Shown in pieces: positions 1-8,203 of a stretch of 64,000 nt of DNA (position 1 is the first letter of the stretch; each line of letters opens with the position of its first letter). Where the stretch lies: contig OY782877.1 in the NCBI GenBank assembly GCA_963678445.1, positions 620,001-684,000 of the forward strand, read 5' to 3'. Position numbers and translations under genes: made by a program. The stretch comes from G963678445 sp963678445 (GTDB lineage Bacteria > Hydrogenedentota > Hydrogenedentia > Hydrogenedentales > G963678445). The notes beneath the pieces were generated by a model. That model was given only the letters and a program-made list of their open reading frames with translations. It did not search any database and was not told the DNA's origin.

Positions 1-35
1 AAGGCAGGTGCTCTAACCAACTGAGCTAACCGCCC
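1..35 (-). tRNA. tRNA 5' half, probably tRNA-Val(UAC), cut by window edge
   Basis: Read on the minus strand from 35, the sequence gives a 7-nt acceptor strand (GGGCGGT), TA at positions 8-9, a D arm (GCTC AGTTGGTTA GAGC), a 5' anticodon stem CCTGC and the loop start CTT. The window therefore ends at the first anticodon base, U34. A U34 anticodon with this acceptor and stem is typical of bacterial tRNA-Val(UAC), but the other two anticodon bases lie outside the window, so the identity is an inference. Confidence 0.8.
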
Positions 36-93
36 CTGTTATCAGGGGGATGGCTATAGAACGTAAAACCAACGTCGTTGCCATCGGGAGGGG

Positions 94-123
94 AGTGTAG
101 CAGGTTTTAAGGGAGTGTTGCAA
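94..123 (-). promoter_or_regulatory. candidate sigma70 promoter of the tRNA
   Basis: On the minus strand TTGCAA (118-123) and TACACT (94-99) are separated by 18 bp and lie about 60 bp upstream of the tRNA 5' end. Both boxes are imperfect matches, so this is only a candidate. Confidence 0.35.
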
Positions 124-326
124 CTCTAAAATTTGATATCTTTTTTCGTAATCTGTCGATGTGCGCCTTATACCGCCACAAAGCACTTTTTCGAAGGCAG
201 TTTCTCCGTTTCAAAACGCGCATTTTCTCCGTAAAAAAGGCTGCATCGTTTTCACAGGAACGAGACAGAAATACAAGCAGGCACAGAATAACGCCATCCC
301 ACTACTCCCGGCATTATTCCAAAAAT

Positions 327-1193
327 TTAGGATTCAAGCATATTTTCAAGATATACCCGGTAATCACAGTCGGGAAGCGCTTGAATGGTACGCAATAATT
401 CTTCGCGTGAAATAAACCCACGGCGGTAGGCCACTTCCTCGGGACAACAAATCTTCATACCCTGACGCGATTCAATAATCTGCACAAATGCACTGGCATT
501 ATGGAGACTGGCTGGCGTACCCGTATCAAGCCAGGCGATCCCGCGTCCCATCTGCGAGACCTGTAGCCGACCTTGCCGAAGGTATTCCATATTCACATCC
601 GTAATCTCCAGCTCGCCACGTGGCGAAGGTGTGAGGCGCTCGCTTATCTCGACAACGTCACGATCGTATAAATACAATCCCGGAACGGCAAAATCAGATT
701 TGGGATGCTTCGGTTTTTCTTCGATGTTCAACGCTTTATTATTTTCGTCGAATTCAACAAGACCGTAACGCTCCGGATCCTGCACACGATACGCAAATAC
801 CAATCCCCCACTCTCAAACTCCGCAAAAATCCTGGGCAATCCGAATTGCCCATAAAAAATATTGTCGCCCAGGATCAATGCGACATTTTGCCCATCGATA
901 AAATCACGCGCAATTAAAAACGCCTGCGCTATCCCCTTCGGTTCAGGTTGCACACGATACGTCAGTTCGATCCCCCATTGATGCCCATCGCCCAACAAAG
1001 CCTGAAACCGGTCCATGTCCTGTGGCGTTGTAATAACGCATATCTTACGCACCCCCCCCAACATCAGGGTAGAGAGCGGATAATAAATCATCGGTTTATC
1101 ATAGATCGGTTGCAATTGTTTACTGCTGGCACAGGTCAACGGATACAATCTCGAGCCTGCCCCCCCAGCCAGAATAATCCCTTTCTCAATCAT
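327..1193 (-). CDS. rmlA: glucose-1-phosphate thymidylyltransferase
   Basis: Makes dTDP-glucose from glucose-1-phosphate and dTTP, the first step of dTDP-rhamnose and other deoxysugar synthesis, in the cytoplasm. The 288-residue product has the nucleotide-binding signature GGAGSRLYPLT (residues 10-20), the following SKQLQPIYDKPMIYYP block and the metal-binding LGDN (108-111); its length matches the family (about 290). The reading frame stays open for 36 more codons upstream, but ATG at 1193 lines up with the conserved N-terminus and follows AAAGG, so that start is used. No other rml genes are in the window, so it is not in a classical rml operon here. A family A repeat lies directly upstream in antisense orientation. 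Confidence 0.93.
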   Translation of the reverse strand: MIEKGIILAGGAGSRLYPLTCASSKQLQPIYDKPMIYYPLSTLMLGGVRKICVITTPQDMDRFQALLGDGHQWGIELTYRVQPEPKGIAQAFLIARDFIDGQNVALILGDNIFYGQFGLPRIFAEFESGGLVFAYRVQDPERYGLVEFDENNKALNIEEKPKHPKSDFAVPGLYLYDRDVVEISERLTPSPRGELEITDVNMEYLRQGRLQVSQMGRGIAWLDTGTPASLHNASAFVQIIESRQGMKICCPEEVAYRRGFISREELLRTIQALPDCDYRVYLENMLES

Positions 1194-1224
1194 AACCTTT
1201 ACCCATCCATGTTTAAGCCCCAAA

Positions 1225-1325
1225 GCGGTCCAGCGACCGCAAGCGTTAGGTATGGTCCTTACCATCCCTAACCACAGCAAAAATTTCGTTTTTTGTGACA
1301 TCTTTTCACAGTTAAATCACTAAAG
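1225..1325 (+). repeat. family A repeat, copy A1
   Basis: Hairpin 1 is GCGGTC (1225-1230), loop CAGC, GACCGC (1235-1240). Hairpin 2 spans 1246-1271: TTAGG-t-ATGGT, loop CCTT, ACCAT-c-CCTAA. The tail follows with GTTTTTTGTGACA, CTTTTCACAG and AATCACTAAAG. A degraded second hairpin 1 start (CAGCGACC) follows the tail. Confidence 0.75.
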
Positions 1326-1424
1326 CAGTTCAGCGACCCAGACAACAAATTTCAATCCTTAAGGCACACAGTAAACTTCACCTCAGATAACCGCTTTATA
1401 AAATCACTGCCCACAGCAAAACGA

Positions 1425-1745
1425 CTACTCCGTCCAGCCACCACATCCACCATCTTCCTCAAACATCATAGTACAGAATTTTCCTATAGACTCACTATCC
1501 CCATAAATTACAGTAACATCTTCTCCTACATGTATCTTCACCATCAAGCTATCACTTTGTCAAGGTAACAGATTGAACGACACAAAACTTCCATGTACCG
1601 CATTTACAGACCATACTCCGCATTCCCTAAAGACGTCACAACAACCTCCTGTATAAGTAATAACTGCTTGACAGTTATCGAATAGTAAATTACAATGCTG
1701 TATAAGCTTAGAAATAATCATGAAAAATATCAAAATATAGCTCAA
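1425..1745 (-). pseudogene. stop-interrupted short reading frame, unknown
   Basis: One minus-strand frame starts at a TTG (1745), runs through a hydrophobic N-terminus, is broken by a single TGA at 1560-1562, and continues in the same frame to TAG at 1425. The part after the stop (from an ATG at 1544, or read straight through) is acidic and looks coding, with VKIHVGEDVTVIYGD and an end rich in Cys and Gly. It could be a decayed small secreted protein, two small peptides, or chance. I recognise no family. Confidence 0.25.
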
Positions 1746-1762
1746 TACTTTAAATTTAATTA

Positions 1763-1873
1763 TTAAGCGTTTAGGGTGGGTATGTAGATATCACCGGACC
1801 AGGATTCCAGAATCCAGATTTCGGATAGACATACAAACACCAACGCAAGATAAAATGCTATTCGCTTCAACAT
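1763..1873 (-). CDS. possible small hydrophobic peptide, unknown
   Basis: An ATG at 1873 opens a 36-residue frame with a basic start (MLKR) and a hydrophobic stretch that resembles a signal or membrane segment. GAGGAG abuts the ATG directly, which is closer than a working ribosome site normally lies. It overlaps nothing else and faces the divergent gene at 2011. Weakly supported. Confidence 0.2.
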   Translation of the reverse strand: MLKRIAFYLALVFVCLSEIWILESWSGDIYIPTLNA

Positions 1874-2010
1874 CTCCTCGCTAAAATTAAAGGTTGATTT
1901 AAAAGAGAATTTGGTTGTATAGTGAGTATAAGGAGTGACAGGCTGGATAGATTCCAGTTTGATCTTGAGGTTTAATACATAGTTTTTAGGGAAAGAGAGG
2001 ATAAATAAGC

Positions 2011-3234
2011 ATGAAAACAAAAAGCGGAATCATAACAGCGGTTGCCGTAACCATGGCATTACTTTGTAGTGGAATGGCCTACGCATACGATCCAGTTGCT
2101 AGCCAAGAAGCCTGTCCTGATGCTGCTCTTACAAATCCGACCTCTATCATCAACCCGTACCCAGAAGTAGGTTCGGTAAACTTTTGTGGTGCATTGGATT
2201 TGGTCTACTGCTCTGTCGCCCCTATTATGAACCTTCTGAAAAAGAAAGGGGAAAAAGCGGATGAAGAGCCAAGCGAAATTCAACAGTTTGTAGAATTGGT
2301 GCGTTGCGAAACCGTTGATATCAATGGTCCGGTGGATGTCGATGCAGAAATTCCCGTCAGCCCTAACGGCATCCTGGATGGCCAATTCGAATTGGCACTG
2401 TTGGCAATGGTATTGAATGACACAACGTTCAGTCTCAATGGACTTACCCATGATGCTGCATGGACTGCTTTTGATACAACGCATGGCAACCTTGAAGATT
2501 TAGTGTGGGACATTTTAGGAGCTATTGAAGGTGGACAATACGTAGAAGCCGTCCGAGCCTTGGCCCCCCATCTTCCTTCGCTGATTTCTTACATGCTTTC
2601 TGGATATGTCTGCTTAGGCGACCCCGCCTTCTTTGAAACTATTGAAGAACTGCTTGAATTGATCGATCCCGAGGATTTGGAAGACTTCACGATTCCGGAT
2701 CTGGACGATATCTTTTCGTATGTTCCTGGCTATTTTGCGGCCAACGATGACATGGATGGTGACGGTGCTACTAATATGCAGGAATACTTGGCTTTCTCCA
2801 ATGGAGGAACAAATCCTGATGCCTATCTCGCGGCCGTTATCAATCCAGAGGTTTATCCCGAGACGACTGTAGTCGAGAACGGTTTCAAACTGACAGCCCC
2901 CTACTGGGTAGAAGAAGGCGGTCGCGCCACACTCAGTTTCCCGGCAGGATTAAGTTACACGGGTTCCCTGAGCCAGGCGCAGTGGTCTAAAGACGGCGCC
3001 GAACTCCCTGGTGAAACCGCCCTGACCCTGACGCTCTCGGCTGTCACCTTGGAAGATGCCGGAAGCTATCAGCTCACCATCACGGATGAGTCCAAAGGCA
3101 TCTTCACCTCTGCCCCCTTCGTCCTTGACGTAATTCCGGAAGGTGGCGTTCCTGTCGCCGGCGGTTTGGGACTGGGTATCCTGGCCAGCATCTGCGCGCT
3201 GGGCGGTGCAACCGTTATCCGACGCAAAAAATAG
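2011..3234 (+). CDS. secreted Ig-domain protein with PEP-CTERM-like sorting tail
   Basis: A 407-residue exported protein of unknown function. Residues 1-25 form a signal peptide ending in AYA. The middle holds an Asp-rich Ca-binding-like segment, NDDMDGDGATNMQEYLAF, of the kind that joins domains in PVC surface proteins. Residues of roughly 285-375 form an Ig-like domain (SQAQWSKDGAELPG, then LEDAGSYQLTI). The last 28 residues are VPVAGG, a hydrophobic helix and the basic end RRKK, the layout of exosortase/PEP-CTERM-type tails though not the classic VPEP motif. The start follows AGAGAGG. The gene is monocistronic, closed by a strong terminator. Likely a cell-surface or matrix component. Confidence 0.75.
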   Translation: MKTKSGIITAVAVTMALLCSGMAYAYDPVASQEACPDAALTNPTSIINPYPEVGSVNFCGALDLVYCSVAPIMNLLKKKGEKADEEPSEIQQFVELVRCETVDINGPVDVDAEIPVSPNGILDGQFELALLAMVLNDTTFSLNGLTHDAAWTAFDTTHGNLEDLVWDILGAIEGGQYVEAVRALAPHLPSLISYMLSGYVCLGDPAFFETIEELLELIDPEDLEDFTIPDLDDIFSYVPGYFAANDDMDGDGATNMQEYLAFSNGGTNPDAYLAAVINPEVYPETTVVENGFKLTAPYWVEEGGRATLSFPAGLSYTGSLSQAQWSKDGAELPGETALTLTLSAVTLEDAGSYQLTITDESKGIFTSAPFVLDVIPEGGVPVAGGLGLGILASICALGGATVIRRKK

Positions 3235-3260
3235 TCCCTACACCCTATAAATTGCTTTTG

Positions 3261-3294
3261 ACAGGCTGTCGATACTAATCGACAGCCTGTTTTT
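3261..3294 (+). terminator. rho-independent terminator after the sorting-tail protein
   Basis: ACAGGCTGTCGAT (3261-3273) pairs with ATCGACAGCCTGT (3278-3290), followed by a T run. The stem has 13 bp. Confidence 0.9.
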
Positions 3295-3696
3295 ATATTA
3301 GCGACAAGCACACGAACACACTGCAAGAAGGAAAGATCTTTTCCAGGGAGCAGCGCCTTAATAAACAAAAGCGCTCCAGCGACAGCAAAATGCAGGACCG
3401 CACACAAAAGACATGGCCCCTGCCGCTCCCAGACCGCAGCAAAGCTTTGGCTCGTTTGTTCGCCCCCACTGGAGGACCGTGGGAACAAGCGTAAAGACAG
3501 ACACCGCGTGTGCGCCTTGGCGCTCATCTGAAAAAAGAGTCCGCTGCTTCAGTTCCACAGCGCCCCGGCCTCTTGCATTTCCAGCATCACCAACAAAGCA
3601 CTTCGCGCTCAACTCAAGGAACAGCCACCTACGCAGGCCGCTTTTCAGTTTTATAATAAATTCTGAAATGCCGTCGCCACTTGAGAAGCGGCCAAA
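3295..3696. other. gene-free interval with a family B hairpin
   Basis: I see no convincing gene in these 400 bases. The short frames on both strands are Arg/Ser/Pro-rich with no domain signal. A family B hairpin lies at 3459-3486, and fragments such as CTCCAGCGAC near 3375 faintly resemble family A. Confidence 0.5.
3459..3486. repeat. family B hairpin, copy B1
   Basis: An imperfect inverted repeat (GTTCG CCCCCAC, then a loop containing GGAGGA, then CCGTGGGAAC) that matches copies B2 and B3 in both stem and loop. Confidence 0.5.
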
Positions 3697-5007
3697 TTAT
3701 TTTCCCTGAAGCCTGATGCGCAGTCTATTTTCACCGGCTTGCAAATCGTAACGCAGGTAAAGCAACTCACGGGGTAAAATCTTGCCTTCCAGAAGCCCAG
3801 GAGCCTCGGCAATTTGATAGAGCGAATAGTCTCCCCACAGGGTAAGGCCATAGGGCATAGCCTTGGGAGCATCCACCAGAATCTCTATTTCGCGCGCCCA
3901 ATGGTACCGGGTATTGTGTAGCAACTTGGGGACAGGAATACACGCTTCGGCATAATAATCCTTCGCATCCCACGTTCGCGCATAGTTACGAATACATTTC
4001 GGCTGCACCTGCCCCTCAACAAAAACCATCTGAGCACCGCAATCGTAGTGCAGAAAGGTTTTGGGCCAGGGACCAATGCACGTATTCCAACTATAGTCAG
4101 GATTGAGGGGCCGCGTTTCTGTGTCTTCCCAAAGCATATAGGAAGACGCCGTTTGTTCATTGTGTTCACGGTAGGCACGGATGGCTTCAGACAACGACAT
4201 AAACGTGGCCTTGGGCTGGATGTATTCCGTGTATTTTTCCAGCATAATCATCGATTCAGCAATGTCTTCCGGCGTATAGCAGTGGTTCCGTTCGTTACAT
4301 TCCATTTCATGGGCTTCCTGGTGCTGCAACAGAAACACTTGGTCATTGTAACGCGTATTGCGGTGGTAATTATCAATGAAAGCCTTCCAGTACGTTATAT
4401 CTTCCCAGGAACAGATACTGGCGCGCGCCACATCATTCGGATCATTGGTAAAAATCGGGGCATTGCCGCAGTGGTGCGTTTTCAAAAGATCATGGGATAG
4501 CCAGGGCATCGATACCACCCCCCGCTTGCGTCCCGGTTTAAGGCGATCCGCTGAATCCATATAGTAAAATCCCCAGGGACAGCCCCGGTCCGTAATCTCG
4601 TCGACCACGATCTGCTCCCAGCAGAAGCCCCAAAGCCCCTCAAAGCCGAGCGTCTCACAAAGACGGACAATATCCACATCCTTGTGATTCATTCCACCCA
4701 GCACAGCAACCTTGGCCCACGGCAAGGTTGTCTCGATTTCTCCGCGCGCCCGTTCAAGCACAGCACGTTTTTCCTCAAACGTCCCCTCGATTTCAGGCGT
4801 AAACAACGCCACCTCATCCCCATCCTTTTCATGCCACGCCGTGAGTTCTTTTTGTGCAATCCTGGCCGATTCAGGACTGACCAACCAGGTAATCTTAACG
4901 CCATACGGATGCAAACGTTCCGCTAGAAGCCGCATACCATCCAGACAGGTTTTCCCATGCTGTACACGCTCCGCTGTCGCTACGAAGGTGTGGATAAGCT
5001 CACCCAT
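3697..5007 (-). CDS. putative deacetylase/glycoside hydrolase-fold protein
   Basis: A 436-residue cytoplasmic protein (no signal peptide). The N-terminal half, with ITWLVSPESA and repeated alternation of hydrophobic strands and charged helices, reads like the barrel of NodB-type polysaccharide deacetylases or GH57/GH38-like hydrolases. A His/Cys-rich stretch (HQEAHEMECNERNH) could bind metal. The C-terminal 80 residues look beta-rich. ATG at 5007 is preceded by GAGGAGAG at good spacing; the 28 codons upstream look non-coding. It is a single gene on its strand, divergent from the GH98-like gene. The exact family is not recognised and the enzymatic role is inferred only from fold-like features. 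Confidence 0.4.
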   Translation of the reverse strand: MGELIHTFVATAERVQHGKTCLDGMRLLAERLHPYGVKITWLVSPESARIAQKELTAWHEKDGDEVALFTPEIEGTFEEKRAVLERARGEIETTLPWAKVAVLGGMNHKDVDIVRLCETLGFEGLWGFCWEQIVVDEITDRGCPWGFYYMDSADRLKPGRKRGVVSMPWLSHDLLKTHHCGNAPIFTNDPNDVARASICSWEDITYWKAFIDNYHRNTRYNDQVFLLQHQEAHEMECNERNHCYTPEDIAESMIMLEKYTEYIQPKATFMSLSEAIRAYREHNEQTASSYMLWEDTETRPLNPDYSWNTCIGPWPKTFLHYDCGAQMVFVEGQVQPKCIRNYARTWDAKDYYAEACIPVPKLLHNTRYHWAREIEILVDAPKAMPYGLTLWGDYSLYQIAEAPGLLEGKILPRELLYLRYDLQAGENRLRIRLQGK

Positions 5008-5161
5008 ATTTCTCTCCTCATTCACTACACAAAACAGTCCGTTACAATACGGCAGTTCGAATAATCCTTCTATACTTTTTACAGGTTGCAAGCACTGAAA
5101 AACGTCTCCTTGATATCAGGCATTCCTGAACTGGCCGAACTGAATAGGAGTCGCTAATAAT

Positions 5162-5191
5162 TTGTGCTTTCTATTCACGTTAACATACAAT
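5162..5191 (+). promoter_or_regulatory. candidate promoter of the GH98-like gene
   Basis: TTGTGC (5162-5167) and TACAAT (5186-5191) with an 18-bp spacer. The ATG at 5199 would lie within a nearly leaderless transcript, which fits the absence of a clear ribosome site. Confidence 0.35.
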
Positions 5192-5198
5192 TTACAGC

Positions 5199-7514
5199 AT
5201 GAATAATAAACCTTTTCTAATATTGCTCATGCTGCTTCTGTGTTTTACGCTTTCCAATCTTTGGGCACAAAGCACCGCAAAAAGAAACTATCCGGCTCCG
5301 ACGGTTGAAATCCATGCGGAACATCCTGCTTTTCTATTCACCGTGACGCAACAACCTTCTGAGGCGTCTGAAGTATATCTGCAACGTGTAATGGAAGCAT
5401 GGGCTTCCCTCCCCGAAGATTTACGTCCCTACAGCATGCTACGCCTGCTTAGTACAGGAACGACTCCGGAAGCCCGCCAGACTTTCTGCCACACCGTTGC
5501 TCCCGTCCTACAGGAAACCAACATTCCGACCGTCGTGCAGATTCAGGTCGGCAATGCACCCGCATTTTTTCCCACGGATAAACTACGAACCTTACTTGAT
5601 ACCTACACCATCATCAAAGGGGTTGAGGTAACGGGACTGCAATTTGATCGCTACCGCATCCGCGATGGGATTGACCCACTCGCCTCAACCGTTGAATGGC
5701 TGATGGAAACCCTCGAGGCTGCTGCGCAGTATGGCCGCTTCGTTCACCTCGCTCTGGATGGCTTACACTGGTCACGCCTTATGGCCAACGTCAGTTGCGC
5801 GCCCCTGCACACCAAAATGAGTCAATGCAGCGGCTACATCATTCCTTCTGTCGTAAGCCGGGGTGATCACTATCTAACCTCTCTCTCCTCCGTACTTGGT
5901 CTCTGGCTGGAAGGCGCTGCAACGCAGTGGGGCGTTACGGCGGACACCCGCTGGTACACGGACAACCACTACATGGCCCCCGACCAGTTCGGCGACGATA
6001 CGATCCAGACCAGCATCCCCAGTAGTCTCTACCGCGCTTTGCTGCTCAACGGTGCTATGACAGGCGCAGCCGTATACACCTTTCCAGCATCCCAGGATCT
6101 TTGGTTCGGAAACGCGCGTCACCACTGGGATCAGACTATTCACCCCACGATAACCGAGTTACTTGCGAAGGGCCTCATCTCGCGGCGTGATTTCGTACAT
6201 AAAAAGGCCCCCGTCGCCTACCAATTAACGCCGTCGGTTAACCCATTGGACTTTCACCTGAACCTACGCGACATTGACGCTGTACTCGATGCGGGCTATC
6301 TCGTGCGGGGAGCCTATAACGTAACCCAACCTGGTCAAACCGCCGAACTCATTCCAAACAACGGCCAATACTTCTGGATCCCGCTACTTTCGGCATATGC
6401 ACCGGCAACCACGCTGGAGACTTTTCAAAAAGTTGTACAACCCGGCGTCATGCTTTCTGCCCAGGAATGGACCGAACTACTTACACCGCTCCATCCCGCC
6501 TATGGTGCAGGCGACGCCTTCATTACTGCCGTGGGACGTGGCATCTTCATCATGAACAGCCATGAAAACAGGACTATCCCGCAACAATTCAGCATTCCCG
6601 ACGCCCCCGCCCCGGTTCGCAGTGTGACCGCGCAACGTACCGAGACCGAGGTTGTCCTGGAATGGCCCTTCCGTGAAGGCGATGTTTCGTATAGCGTTTA
6701 CCGACGCATCCTTCCTGAACTCAATTTCACCTCCGTAATCACTGGACTGGAAGGACGGCGCTACGCGGACACTACCCTTCAGCCTGATCAAACCGTCGCC
6801 TATGCTGTGACCGCCCTGACCAATGAAAAGGAGCCTTATGAAGGCGTTGTGCAATACGGCCAATATCTGACATTGAGTGCTGTGGAAAGTCGCATTGCCG
6901 AAGAAGTTCTGCTTACCCCCATGCTGGCCCAGGCGGAAAGCACGCCCATTGCGCAGCAAACGGCGATGAATGCGCCCCTCTTCCCAAGCGCCTCCCTGAC
7001 AATGCTTGAAGGGCTGGAAGGAGAGAACCTTTCGATAGCCCGCACCCTGAGTGAACGTATAGAAGCCTGGCGCAACGCCATCGCCACGAAAGATTTGAAT
7101 CTCTTACTCGATCTCTACGCTACCGACTACGAAGATCCCCAAGGCTGGCGTTTCCAATACATGCGCCGCGCCTACCAATGGCTCTTCGAACGCTATCAAA
7201 GCCCCCACATGGCCTACCAGGTTCGACGGTGGGACTTCAGCACATGGGCAAGCACGCAAACCGTAAACATGCTGCTCTATTGCCGTATTACTGCACACGC
7301 CACCACCGATGCATCAGGACACATCGCCGACCCATCCATCACCTTGCCCCGCACCCAAACCGCCGAAGTCTGGGTTACCTGGGCGCAACACGATGGACTA
7401 TGGCGCATCACAAGCACCAATCCCGCCCTGCCCAATTTCCGCGACCTGCTCAGCTACCTCAGCGGTCCCTATGACACCCTCACGCCCGGTCCCGACATCT
7501 ATCAGGCGCAATAA
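5199..7514 (+). CDS. secreted GH98-like glycoside hydrolase with FN3 and NTF2-like domains
   Basis: A 771-residue exported protein with a signal peptide (residues 1-24, ending in LWA). Residues of about 30-460 resemble the TIM-barrel catalytic region and following domain of GH98 (blood-group endo-galactosidase/xylanase family), with long aromatic-rich stretches such as SVLGLWLEGAATQWGV. A fibronectin type III domain follows (about 470-550, APAPVRSVTAQRTETEV onward). The C-terminal 130 residues (SERIEAWRNAIATKDLNLLLDLYA onward) look like an NTF2/SnoaL-type fold. The GH98 call is from pattern memory and could be another clan of barrel hydrolases. Its stop at 7512-7514 forms one arm of the inverted repeat split by the cassette. 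Confidence 0.5.
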   Translation: MNNKPFLILLMLLLCFTLSNLWAQSTAKRNYPAPTVEIHAEHPAFLFTVTQQPSEASEVYLQRVMEAWASLPEDLRPYSMLRLLSTGTTPEARQTFCHTVAPVLQETNIPTVVQIQVGNAPAFFPTDKLRTLLDTYTIIKGVEVTGLQFDRYRIRDGIDPLASTVEWLMETLEAAAQYGRFVHLALDGLHWSRLMANVSCAPLHTKMSQCSGYIIPSVVSRGDHYLTSLSSVLGLWLEGAATQWGVTADTRWYTDNHYMAPDQFGDDTIQTSIPSSLYRALLLNGAMTGAAVYTFPASQDLWFGNARHHWDQTIHPTITELLAKGLISRRDFVHKKAPVAYQLTPSVNPLDFHLNLRDIDAVLDAGYLVRGAYNVTQPGQTAELIPNNGQYFWIPLLSAYAPATTLETFQKVVQPGVMLSAQEWTELLTPLHPAYGAGDAFITAVGRGIFIMNSHENRTIPQQFSIPDAPAPVRSVTAQRTETEVVLEWPFREGDVSYSVYRRILPELNFTSVITGLEGRRYADTTLQPDQTVAYAVTALTNEKEPYEGVVQYGQYLTLSAVESRIAEEVLLTPMLAQAESTPIAQQTAMNAPLFPSASLTMLEGLEGENLSIARTLSERIEAWRNAIATKDLNLLLDLYATDYEDPQGWRFQYMRRAYQWLFERYQSPHMAYQVRRWDFSTWASTQTVNMLLYCRITAHATTDASGHIADPSITLPRTQTAEVWVTWAQHDGLWRITSTNPALPNFRDLLSYLSGPYDTLTPGPDIYQAQ

Positions 7515-7580
7515 CGGACAAGCTCACCAGCGGCATGGAGCACAGCGGAATTGCCGTCCAAGTGCAGCGCCTTGTTATAG
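7512..7580 (-). other. attC-like recombination site (59-base element)
   Basis: Read on the minus strand from 7580, CTATAACAAGG begins the site, overlapping the TAA stop of the gene at 7575. It ends with CTTGTCCGTTA at 7512. The outer arms TAAC and GTTA pair. Inside them ACAAG..GC pairs with GC-TTGT, CAC with GTG and CGGCA with TGCCG, with unpaired bulges between, the imperfect hairpin typical of attC. The overall wording (AACAAGGCGCTGCAC, later GGTGAGCTT) is that of classical cassette sites. The outer box GTTATTG departs from GTTRRRY, as expected if its last six bases are host sequence at a secondary site. Confidence 0.7.
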
Positions 7581-8197
7581 GTAGTTGACTTCGTATTTAA
7601 TTTGAATGAAGTCATTTGGATACGTTTCGGCCCGGGAGTTTTTTAGCTTAATGGAAAACTTAGTTTTACCAAACAAAGGAATGCCATCACCTAGTAGGAC
7701 TGGTGCACGCGTGATTGTCATTTCATTAATTAGTTTTAGATTGAGGAAAGAAATAATTGTTTCGCCTCCATCAATATACGCATGCTGAAAACCTTCGCTT
7801 TTGAGTCGAGAGAGCAAAGCTGGAATATCGCCAGAATAAATCTCAACCTTACCTTTCAGGTTTTCTGGAGCCTTTTTTACCGTATTGCTAAGGACAAAAA
7901 TTTTCGTATTTCCGTAAGGCCATTGTTCCGGACTTAGATTAAAACTCGATATTTTCTCCATGCATTTTCGACCCATAATCATACAATCAATAGAAGCTAT
8001 ATAGTTCTTAAACCCCATATCCGATTGTTCCCCCATATCGGCATCAGGTTTCCCTGCTTTCTCAAGCCAATCAACGTCTCCATTTTTAGTTGCGATATAA
8101 CCATCAACGCTTGTGGCAATGAATACTGAGCATTTCATATAGAACTCTTTTATTATGTATGCATTGGTTGTTTTCCTATCGCACTCGTCTTGCAAAA
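7515..8197 (-). mobile_element. putative single integron gene cassette at a secondary site
   Basis: The unit consists of one AT-rich gene followed closely by an attC-like site, with no integrase and no second cassette nearby. With crossovers at G|TT on the minus strand (8198|8197 and 7515|7514), excision would rejoin the host as CGCAATAA-cagtta-TTATTGCG. That is a perfect 8-bp inverted repeat made from the ends of the GH98-like gene and murG. The 5' boundary (GTTTTGC) is a poorer match to GTTRRRY than usual, so the exact edge is uncertain. Confidence 0.6.
7575..8138 (-). CDS. dihydrofolate reductase-family (RibD C-terminal) protein, cassette-borne
   Basis: A 187-residue single-domain protein of the DHFR/RibD_C superfamily: MKCSVFIATSVDGYIA at the start, MIMGRKCMEKI and KIFVLSNT in the middle, and AYIDGGETII plus LLGDGIPLFG towards the end, all landmarks of NADPH-dependent reductases of this fold. 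The substrate is unknown; many relatives are uncharacterised and some are carried on integron cassettes. ATG at 8138 matches the conserved N-terminus; the longer frame to 8369 runs into murG. Base composition is clearly more AT-rich than every neighbour, and the attC-like site follows its stop without a gap, both pointing to acquisition by transfer. Confidence 0.8.
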   Translation of the reverse strand: MKCSVFIATSVDGYIATKNGDVDWLEKAGKPDADMGEQSDMGFKNYIASIDCMIMGRKCMEKISSFNLSPEQWPYGNTKIFVLSNTVKKAPENLKGKVEIYSGDIPALLSRLKSEGFQHAYIDGGETIISFLNLKLINEMTITRAPVLLGDGIPLFGKTKFSIKLKNSRAETYPNDFIQIKYEVNYL

Positions 8198-8203
8198 CAG
8201 TTA

